From: CAYLZW01 sp964388085
Lineage (GTDB): Bacteria > Myxococcota > UBA727 > CAYLZW01
Length of the DNA stretch: 27,994 nucleotides
Reading direction: 5' to 3'
Assembly (NCBI GenBank): GCA_964388085.1
Contig: CAYLZW010000044.1
Location: forward strand, 1-27,994
Shown piece by piece: positions 1-6,036 of this stretch. The translations under genes were made by a program, and so were the position numbers. The number at the start of each line of letters is the position of its first letter. Position 1 is the first letter of the stretch. The notes below the pieces were generated by a model. That model searched no databases and was not told the origin of the DNA. It saw only the letters and a program-made list of their open reading frames with translations.

Positions 1-392
1 TCGTTCGGGTGCACGGGCTTCTTCGAGCCCTTCTCGCCGCCCGCGAGCTCGATGGCGCGGTTCGAGATGACCTCGTTCACGTTCATGTTCGTCTGCGTGC
101 CCGAGCCCGTCTGCCAGACCACGAGCGGGAAGTGGTCGTCGAGCTTGCCGGAGATGACCTCGTCGGCCGCCTTGACGATGAGCGCCGCGATCTCGCTGTC
201 GAGCTCGCCGAGCTCCGCGTTCACCTCGGCGGCGGCCTGCTTCACGAGCCCGTAGGCGCGAATGAACACGCGCGGAAAGCGATCGCCGCTGATCTTGAAG
301 TTCTCGTACGAGCGCTGTGTCTGCGCGCCCCAGTAGCGGCTGTCCTCGACGTCGATCTTGCCCATGCTGTCGGATTCGCTGCGCGTGCCCAT
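1..392 (-). CDS. fumC: Class II fumarate hydratase, N-terminal part (runs off the window)
   Basis: Class II fumarase interconverts fumarate and L-malate in the cytosolic TCA cycle, without an iron-sulfur cluster. The visible 130 residues start MGTRSESDSMGKIDVEDSRY and continue with WGAQTQRSYENFKISGDRFP, the standard N-terminal signature of the fumarase/aspartase superfamily. The substrate-binding segment GSGTQTNMNVNEVISNRAIE follows near residue 105. The chosen ATG has a good ribosome binding site (GAGGAG about 8 bases upstream). The gene is cut by the left edge of the window after about residue 130, so the catalytic Ser loop (GSSIMPGKVNP in the family) is not visible. It is divergent from the CYTH gene and appears unrelated to the toxin-like operon. 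Aspartate ammonia-lyase is the main alternative, but the N-terminus reads much more like FumC. Confidence 0.95.
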   Translation of the reverse strand, partial: MGTRSESDSMGKIDVEDSRYWGAQTQRSYENFKISGDRFPRVFIRAYGLVKQAAAEVNAELGELDSEIAALIVKAADEVISGKLDDHFPLVVWQTGSGTQTNMNVNEVISNRAIELAGGEKGSKKPVHPN

Positions 393-517
393 GCTCTTCT
401 CCTCGTCCGAGGCCCGTGTTCCGTGCCGTTCCACGCCCCGCTCTTAGCACCCCTCGGCGGGAGAGGGATGGAGGAAGCGCGCGTCGCGGGCTACGCTGCC
501 TGTGTGCGGAGGCGCCC
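393..517. promoter_or_regulatory. Divergent intergenic region between fumC and the CYTH gene
   Basis: These 125 bases must hold the promoters of both divergent genes. The only elements I can point to are the two ribosome binding sites: GAGGAG before fumC on the minus strand and GGAGG (508-512) before the CYTH start on the plus strand. I see no convincing -35/-10 pair or operator palindrome. Confidence 0.4.
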
Positions 518-1216
518 ATGTCGACGTCGAGCGGGACGGAGATCGAGCTGAAGCTGCGCGTCCCGGACGGCGCCGCGCTGCGCGCCGTGGCGGCGGCGGC
601 GGGAGGCGGGCGGGCCGCCCCCGTGCGCCAGCGGAACCACTTCTTCGACAGCGCAGCGCGCGCGCTGCGCCAGCACTCCTTCGGCTTGCGCCTGCGCGAC
701 GAGGAGGGCCGCTGGTTCTTGACCGCGAAGGGTCCGCGGCTCGATCGCAAGGAGCAGCCCGGCGCGAGCGCGGCGCTGTCCCGAAAGCGCGAGCACGAGA
801 TCGAGGTGCCTGACGAGACCGCGGGCGCCATGCTGCAAGGCCGCGAGAGCCCGCTCGACGTGCTCGAGCGTGCGCCCGGCGGCGTGTCGGCGGCGGCGCT
901 GTGCCTGTCGTTGCGCCACCTCCTGGGCGCGGAGCCGCTCGTGTACATCGGCGCGTTCGACAACCTGCGCACGCGGGTGACGACCGCCCTGCCGAGTCGG
1001 CTCGGTCCGCTCGACGTCGTGCTGGAGCTCGACGAGACGCACTTCCCGAAGGAGCACGTCCACTTCGAGGTCGAGATGGAGCTCGACGAAGGGGTCGACG
1101 CCGCGGTCGCCGAGCTCGCGCTGCGCGACCTCTTGCACCTGGCCGGCGTCGAGGGCTTCCCGTCGCGGGGCAAGGCGACGCGCTTCTTCGCGGCGCTGGA
1201 TGGGCGCACCCCCTGA
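518..1216 (+). CDS. CYTH-domain protein (adenylate cyclase class 2 / triphosphatase-like)
   Basis: A cytosolic 232-residue protein of the CYTH superfamily, whose members act on triphosphates (class IV adenylate cyclase, thiamine triphosphatase, inorganic triphosphatase) through a beta-barrel tunnel. The defining metal-binding ExExK motif is present as E8-I-E-L-K12. Further barrel strands carry basic and acidic residues: RQRNHFFDS (around 38-46), FGLRLRDEEGRWFLTAKGP (around 56-74), VVLELDETHFP, and FEVEMELDEG. The last two are typical acidic metal-binding strands of the family. The frame is open further upstream, but ATG 518 is chosen because GGAGG lies 5 bases before it and the ExExK motif should be close to the N-terminus. 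The tail (GFPSRGKATRFFAAL) resembles the family's terminal helix. The substrate cannot be decided from sequence. Nothing nearby points to a cAMP or polyphosphate pathway. Confidence 0.85.
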   Translation: MSTSSGTEIELKLRVPDGAALRAVAAAAGGGRAAPVRQRNHFFDSAARALRQHSFGLRLRDEEGRWFLTAKGPRLDRKEQPGASAALSRKREHEIEVPDETAGAMLQGRESPLDVLERAPGGVSAAALCLSLRHLLGAEPLVYIGAFDNLRTRVTTALPSRLGPLDVVLELDETHFPKEHVHFEVEMELDEGVDAAVAELALRDLLHLAGVEGFPSRGKATRFFAALDGRTP

Positions 1217-1227
1217 AGCACGCCCGC

Positions 1228-1243
1228 AGCACGACGTTGTGCT
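1228..1243. promoter_or_regulatory. 16-bp near-palindrome upstream of the TonB-dependent receptor
   Basis: AGCACGACGTTGTGCT is an inverted repeat with eight-base half sites and one imperfect (G/T) pair. It overlaps the first base of TTGACG (1243-1248), a fair -35 hexamer. A weak -10-like GATGCT lies 16 bases further on. It could be an operator for the receptor-lipoprotein pair or a short terminator hairpin for the upstream CYTH gene. The position alone does not decide. Confidence 0.35.
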
Positions 1244-1276
1244 TGACGCAAGGGGCCAGAGCAGGATGCTGCCTGC

Positions 1277-3736
1277 ATGGCTTCGGGCTTCGGCTCCCGT
1301 ACGCTGAAGAGGTCACGAAGATCAGGCTTCGAACATCGAGGCCGGCGCTCAACCCCCGCCTTGCGTTCGCGTCTGCCGCTCCTCGTCGCGGTTGTCTGCG
1401 TCGCTCCCGGCGCGCTGGCCGACGAGCCGGCGGCGCCGCGCGGTCTGATCGCGCCGGTGCTGCGCAGCGAGACCAGCGCCGCCTATCCCCCCGAGGCGGA
1501 GGCGCTCGGGCTCGAAGGAGTCGTACGCTTGCACGTCGACATCGACGAGCGCGGCGAGGTGTACCGCGTCGAGGTCGTCGACTCTCCGGACGTGGCGCTC
1601 AGTTGGGCCGCCATGGGGTCCGCCGCGCGGATGCGCTTCGAGCCCGCGCGCCTCTCGGGCGAGCCGGTGGCGGTGCGCATTGACCACGTCGTGAGCTTCG
1701 AGCTGAGCGCGCTCTCCCCGCCCGTCGACCCGGCCGCGCTCGCGCCGCCCCTTGCGCCGCCGGCGTTGCCCGATGGCGACGACCGCGAGGACACCGTGCT
1801 CGGCAGCGGAGCGCGCGAGCTGTCGATGGTCGTGCGCGAGCGGGCCCCTGCGCGGAGCGCCTCCGAACGTCACTTCGGCCCCGAGGTGCTGCGCTCCACG
1901 AATCGCAAGTCCGCCGAAGACCTGCTCGCGCTCGCGCCGGGCGTTCACGTCGCGCAGCACGGCGCCGAGGGCAAAGGGCAGCAGATCTTCCTGCGCGGCT
2001 TCGACGCCGGACACGGCAGCGATGTCGAGGTGACCGTCGACGGCGTCCCCGTGAACGAGGCCTCGCACGTGCACGGGCACGGCTACCTCGATCTCGGCTT
2101 CGTCATCCCCGAGGTGGTCCAAGGGCTCGACGTCTACAAGGGCGCCTACAGGCTCTCGCAAGGCGCGTTCGCGACCGCCGGCACCTTCGCCTTTCAGCTC
2201 GGTGTCCCTGACGAGGAGCGCGGCCTGCGCTTGCGCTACGAGGTCGCTGACACGAACCGCCACCGCGCGCTCGCGATCTACGCTCCCAAAGGGCAGCCGG
2301 CGGGGACGTTCCTGGCCGGGGAGCTCCTGCACGACGATGGCTTTGGTGAGCTTCGGCGGGCGGAGCGCGCGTCCTTGCTCGGCCGCGCCAGCCTGCCGCT
2401 CGCAGAGGGCGGTGAGCTCTTCGCGCTGACGTCGTTGTACGCCGCGACCTTCGACGCGCCGGGCGCGCTCAGGCTCGACGATCTCGAGGCGGGCCGGGTT
2501 CGCTACGGCGACAGCTATCTCGACGACGCCGGCGGCCTCTCGCTGCGCGCGCTCGCCAGCGCCGGCTACCGCGGGCGCGTCGTCGGAGGCGCGCTCGAGG
2601 CGACGCTGTACGCTCGCGCGCGCCGGCTCTCTCTCGACGAGAACTACACCGGCTTCCTGCAGGACGAGGTACGCGGCGACCGGCGGCTGCAGGCGCAAAA
2701 CGACGCCGGGCTCGGGGCGCGGGTGTTCCATGAGCGGCGGCTCCTCGGAGCGCTCGTCGGGTTTGGCTCGCTTCGTTGGGAAGGCGACGCCGTCGAGCAG
2801 TCCGAGCACGCGCTCGATCACAAGGGCGGCGTGCACCAAGCGCGACGGGAGCTGGCGTTCACCCAGCAGCGCCTGGCCATGACGACGGGCCTCCGATGGC
2901 ACGCCCCCGGCTGGCTCTACCTCGAGGGCGGCGCCCGCGTGGATGGGCTCCTCTACGCGGCCGAGGACCGGCTCGCGTCCGTACACGGACGCGGCGCGCG
3001 GCTGGTGGCGTCGCCTCGCGCGCTCGCGTCGCTCGGGCCGTTCGCCGGCGTCAAGGCGTTCGCCGCCTATGGTCGCGGCTTTCGCCCTCCGGAGGCGCGC
3101 GCGTTCACCCTCGCGGCGCCCCTCGCCGGCGTACCGTCGGACCCGATCGTCGTGGACACCGCCGAGCTCGGCCTCGCGTGGAGCCCGAATGAGCGCCTGC
3201 GCCTGTCGCTGACGGGCTTCGCGCTCTACGTCGAGCGAGAGGTGCTCTTCGACCACCTGAGCGGCAGCAACCGCGCGACCAACGCGAGCGCACGGCTCGG
3301 CACGGAGCTGAGCGCGTCGCTCGCGGCGACTCCTTGGCTCCGGACGGGCGGCGACCTCAGCGTCGTCGACGCCCGCTACCTCCAGTCGGGCGCCCCCGTG
3401 CCGGGCGCCCCGCCGCTGCTCGGCAACCTGCACGTCGTGCTTCACGGCTCCGGCGCCTTCCTCGCGCTGCGCTGGTTCCTCCTCGGCGCGCGGCCGCTCG
3501 GCTACGGCGCGCGCACGCCGGCCGTCGCCCTGCTGAATCTCGGCGCGGGCTACTCGCTGGGCGCCTTCTCCGCCGACGTCGCCGTCGACAACGCGCTCGA
3601 TGCCGAGTGGGCGGAAGCGGCATACGCCTACGCCTCGTATTGGGATCGCGCGCGTCCCCGCAGTCGGCTCCCGTCCGTTCACGTCGTCGCAGGCCCGCCG
3701 CGCACGCTGCGCCTCGGGCTGAGCGCTTCCTTTTGA
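1277..3736 (+). CDS. TonB-dependent outer-membrane receptor with N-terminal TonB C-terminal-like domain
   Basis: An 819-residue outer-membrane receptor for TonB-energised uptake. A hydrophobic export signal ends near ALA-DE (about 48). Residues about 57-143 form a TonB C-terminal-like domain (AYPPEAEALGLEGVVRLHVD ... AARMRFEPARLSGEPV), normally found in the inner-membrane partner. A proline-rich linker follows. The plug domain is at about 175-310 (SAEDLLALAPGVHV, IFLRGFDAGHGSDVEVTVDG, VVQGLDVYKGAY). The beta-barrel runs to the end and closes with the usual terminal aromatic residue (LRLGLSASF). The plug carries a His cluster, SHVHGHGY (263-270). The substrate is unknown. ATG 1277 leaves 28 residues before the hydrophobic core, so TTG 1361, which would give a normal 20-residue signal peptide, is a plausible alternative start. 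Neither has a strong ribosome binding site. It is followed after 7 bases by a putative lipoprotein gene, probably in the same transcript. Confidence 0.88.
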   Translation: MASGFGSRTLKRSRRSGFEHRGRRSTPALRSRLPLLVAVVCVAPGALADEPAAPRGLIAPVLRSETSAAYPPEAEALGLEGVVRLHVDIDERGEVYRVEVVDSPDVALSWAAMGSAARMRFEPARLSGEPVAVRIDHVVSFELSALSPPVDPAALAPPLAPPALPDGDDREDTVLGSGARELSMVVRERAPARSASERHFGPEVLRSTNRKSAEDLLALAPGVHVAQHGAEGKGQQIFLRGFDAGHGSDVEVTVDGVPVNEASHVHGHGYLDLGFVIPEVVQGLDVYKGAYRLSQGAFATAGTFAFQLGVPDEERGLRLRYEVADTNRHRALAIYAPKGQPAGTFLAGELLHDDGFGELRRAERASLLGRASLPLAEGGELFALTSLYAATFDAPGALRLDDLEAGRVRYGDSYLDDAGGLSLRALASAGYRGRVVGGALEATLYARARRLSLDENYTGFLQDEVRGDRRLQAQNDAGLGARVFHERRLLGALVGFGSLRWEGDAVEQSEHALDHKGGVHQARRELAFTQQRLAMTTGLRWHAPGWLYLEGGARVDGLLYAAEDRLASVHGRGARLVASPRALASLGPFAGVKAFAAYGRGFRPPEARAFTLAAPLAGVPSDPIVVDTAELGLAWSPNERLRLSLTGFALYVEREVLFDHLSGSNRATNASARLGTELSASLAATPWLRTGGDLSVVDARYLQSGAPVPGAPPLLGNLHVVLHGSGAFLALRWFLLGARPLGYGARTPAVALLNLGAGYSLGAFSADVAVDNALDAEWAEAAYAYASYWDRARPRSRLPSVHVVAGPPRTLRLGLSASF

Positions 3737-3743
3737 GGTCGAT

Positions 3744-4529
3744 ATGTCCGTAGTCCCTTCCCGCCCACGCGCCGGCGCCGCGCTCGCCTTCGTGACCCTG
3801 CTCTGTGTCTGTGGCGGCCCGAGCGACACCGTGATGGTGGAGCGCAGCGTGGTCGTCGACGGATCCGGCGCACGCGAGGTGACGAACGATCTCGGCTGGG
3901 CCGTGCGGGTCGACGTCCTCCGCGTCGTGTTGGAGGACCTCGAGCTGACCGGCGGTGGCGACCAGCACGCGTCGCTGCTCGCTCCGGTGCGCGACGTGCT
4001 CCTGCCCCTGGCGCGCGCCCATCCCGGTCACGACGCGAGCGGTGAGGTCCTCGGCGAGCTGAGTGGGCGCTTCGTCATCGACTTCGCCGCGCCCGGGCGG
4101 GCCACGCTCGGAGCGGCGACGCTGCTGCTGGGCAGCTACGCCGGCGCCAACTTCACCTTCACGCGCGCCGCCGGAGGCGACGTGCCCGACGACGATCCGC
4201 TCTTCGGGCACACGCTCTGGATCGAAGGTCAGGCCAGCAAGGACGGCGTCACGGTGCCGTTCGTCAGCGCGGTCGACCAGGACGAGGGCCGCCGCCTGGT
4301 CGGCGCGCCCTTCGCCTACGAAGCGACCGAAGGAGAGGATCGCGCCATCGTGCTCTCGCTCCTCCTCGTGGAGCCGCGAGAAGGCACCACCCTCTTCGAC
4401 GGCGTCGACTTCGCCGCGCTGCCCGAGGACGGCAGCGCCCCCGCCGGCCACGCGCTGAACACTCGACTCCGAGACGCCTCGCAGTCACACGACTTCTGGT
4501 CGCTGCACGCGGGCGGCGAACACGAATAG
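3744..4529 (+). CDS. Putative exported lipoprotein paired with the TonB-dependent receptor
   Basis: A 261-residue protein whose family I do not recognise. The N-terminus has a short basic stretch (SRPRAG), a hydrophobic core (AALAFVTLLC) and cysteines at C-V-C-G-G, so it is probably exported and possibly lipidated. The residue before the second Cys is Val, which is not a canonical lipobox. The mature part is acidic and predicted to be mostly beta-strand, with VRVDVLRVVLEDLELTGGGD, a short HPGHDASGEVLGEL segment, and hydrophobic strands such as RATLGAATLLLGSYAGANF. The gene begins 7 bases after the receptor stop codon, with AGGT just upstream of its ATG, so co-transcription is very likely. By analogy with other receptor-lipoprotein pairs it may capture or sense the substrate. 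The HPGH segment and the receptor's HVHGHG segment make a metal or metal chelate a weak guess only. Confidence 0.6.
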   Translation: MSVVPSRPRAGAALAFVTLLCVCGGPSDTVMVERSVVVDGSGAREVTNDLGWAVRVDVLRVVLEDLELTGGGDQHASLLAPVRDVLLPLARAHPGHDASGEVLGELSGRFVIDFAAPGRATLGAATLLLGSYAGANFTFTRAAGGDVPDDDPLFGHTLWIEGQASKDGVTVPFVSAVDQDEGRRLVGAPFAYEATEGEDRAIVLSLLLVEPREGTTLFDGVDFAALPEDGSAPAGHALNTRLRDASQSHDFWSLHAGGEHE

Positions 4530-4569
4530 GCTCCGCACGCGGCGGGCGACGCAGCGCTGTTCAGCAGAG

Positions 4570-5979
4570 CTACGGCGCCTTGCACCCCTGCGCGACGCCT
4601 TGGCCACTCTGACCGAACCAATACGGACACTCGACCAGCTCCTGCTTCATGCAGATGTACTGAACGTTGTGATTCTCGTGCGTGTCCTGGCTGCGCATAT
4701 CGGCGCGGATCCACCAGGTATCGCCGGCGCCCACGTACGTGTAGACCTGCAGCATCCCGCGGTCCCCGGTGGTGGCGTATTCATCTATATCGCCGCCGTA
4801 GAAGTTTATCCCAGCGACGAAGCAGGCATACTCCAACGCCGACACGCCCGTGTCGGTGTCCACGTTCGACGCCAGGCCGTAGACATTGAATTTGAATGGC
4901 GGATCGCCACCCACCCGGACATCCCCGCCGACGTCGAGGTCGCCTTCGACAGTGGCGTCCCCCTCCGCACGCACCTGCCCGGCCGAGCCCGGCTCGAGCA
5001 CGATGTCGCCGTCGTCCACGAGCCTGAGCTCTCCTTCGGAGAAGTCGAAGAAGATGCCGGTCGCCGCGCTGCTGGAGGTGATCGCGCCCTCGCTCGCGAA
5101 GTGGATCCGACTGTTCGCCGGCAGCGAGAGCCCGCTGGAGGTCAGCGTCATGAGCGCCGTGCCTCCCCCGGGGTTGAGCGCGCCGTCATTGTGTGAGCCT
5201 CCCTGGTACCACGCGAAGCTCGAATTGCTGCGGAAGTACTGCGTGTCGGTCTGAATACCGATGCCGTACTCTCCATTCCAAAGGTCGAGGATCATCCCCT
5301 TTTGATCCTGGAAATTGAGCGCGCCATTGATCTCGCCCGCCACCGAGAGATCTCCCGACGCTACGATGTCAACGACGCTGAGCATGCCCGCCTGACTCAG
5401 AGCCATGAGCCGGGTACCGCCACCCGCGTTGTTCTGAGCGTCGGAGTGAGCGCCGTCTCGATACCAGGAGAAGCCGCCATTCGAGCGCAAGTAGAGCGTA
5501 TGCGACTGAACGCCAATTGCGTACTCGTCGTCATATAGGTTGAGCATTTGTCCGGTGCGCTTACCAAAGAAGAGCCGCCGAGACTTCTGCGCGGAGAGGT
5601 AGAGCGGCTCACGCCCGCCCAGCGGCACGAAGCCGGAGCCGTCGTTCACGGAGACCTGCAGGTACACGAAGTCGTTGCTGAAAACGCTGATTGGCAGCTC
5701 CGGATCGCCGCTCCCCAGCACGTACGAGAAGGCGCCATTATGTACGTCCACGTCCGGAAACGCCGTCCAGAGTAGCGAACCCCCAGTCTGCTGGTCATAC
5801 ATCTGAAACAGCATCCTGACCACACCGTTCACGGGCTCGCCACCTCTGTCGAGGTACCCATTGTACGGAATCCCCTCCGGCGGGAGCGACTGCGCGGAGC
5901 CGGGCACGCTCATCCCGAGCGTGGTGATGAACAGAGCCAGCAGGCAGAGGCGCGGGCTGGCCGAGGTTCGATGCGACAT
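4570..5979 (-). CDS. Exported protein with tail-fibre-like internal repeats; last gene of the Tc-like operon
   Basis: A 469-residue protein with a clear Sec signal peptide (LCLLALFITTLGMSVPGSAQ, cleavage near 30). Residues about 35-135 form a beta domain (IPYNGYLDRGGEPVNGVVRM ... LYLSAQKSR). Two copies of a roughly 58-residue repeat follow (145-202 and 229-286), sharing EY-IG-Q, the pattern LRSNGGFSWYRDG / FRSNSSFAWYQGG, and GGGT-LM-L. A glycine/aspartate strand ladder comes next (ATVEGDLDVGGDVRVGGD, about 342-359), like the shafts of phage tail fibres. The C-terminal 110 residues form a separate globular region with four cysteines. There is no S74 peptidase chaperone domain. AGGAG lies 7 bases before the ATG. 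It starts 57 bases after the 911-residue gene and converges on the lipoprotein gene at 4529. A role as a trimeric binding or adhesion factor is inference. Confidence 0.72.
   Translation of the reverse strand: MSHRTSASPRLCLLALFITTLGMSVPGSAQSLPPEGIPYNGYLDRGGEPVNGVVRMLFQMYDQQTGGSLLWTAFPDVDVHNGAFSYVLGSGDPELPISVFSNDFVYLQVSVNDGSGFVPLGGREPLYLSAQKSRRLFFGKRTGQMLNLYDDEYAIGVQSHTLYLRSNGGFSWYRDGAHSDAQNNAGGGTRLMALSQAGMLSVVDIVASGDLSVAGEINGALNFQDQKGMILDLWNGEYGIGIQTDTQYFRSNSSFAWYQGGSHNDGALNPGGGTALMTLTSSGLSLPANSRIHFASEGAITSSSAATGIFFDFSEGELRLVDDGDIVLEPGSAGQVRAEGDATVEGDLDVGGDVRVGGDPPFKFNVYGLASNVDTDTGVSALEYACFVAGINFYGGDIDEYATTGDRGMLQVYTYVGAGDTWWIRADMRSQDTHENHNVQYICMKQELVECPYWFGQSGQGVAQGCKAP
5122..5295 (-). repeat. 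Protein-level repeat, copy 2 (residues 229-286 of the 469-residue protein)
   Basis: Encodes MILDLWNGEYGIGIQTDTQY, then FRSNSSFAWYQGGSHNDG and GGGTALMTLTSSGLSL. It matches copy 1 (5374-5547) in order and spacing. Similarity is clear at the protein level but diverged in DNA, so this is an old duplication. Confidence 0.75.
5374..5547 (-). repeat. Protein-level repeat, copy 1 (residues 145-202 of the 469-residue protein)
   Basis: Encodes MLNLYDDEYAIGVQSHTLYL, then RSNGGFSWYRDGAHSD and GGGTRLMALSQAGMLSV. It is the partner of the copy at 5122-5295. Conserved aromatic and glycine positions suggest one repeated beta-structural unit. Confidence 0.75.
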
Positions 5980-6036
5980 GGAATCTCCTCGATGGCTGCC
6001 CGGCGCGACGGCGGCGAGCGGTGATCGGTTGGCAGT

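Noticed and set aside
1349..3829. Long open frame (826 codons) antisense to the TonB-dependent receptor
   Set aside because: The translation is Arg/Ala/Glu-rich low-complexity without any domain, whereas the opposite strand encodes a complete receptor with signal, plug and barrel. Long antisense frames are expected at this GC content.
4551..4569. Possible terminator hairpin between the convergent genes near 4530-4570
   Set aside because: The best stem I can form is four base pairs (GCTG/CAGC) with a two-base loop and no T-tract, too weak to call.
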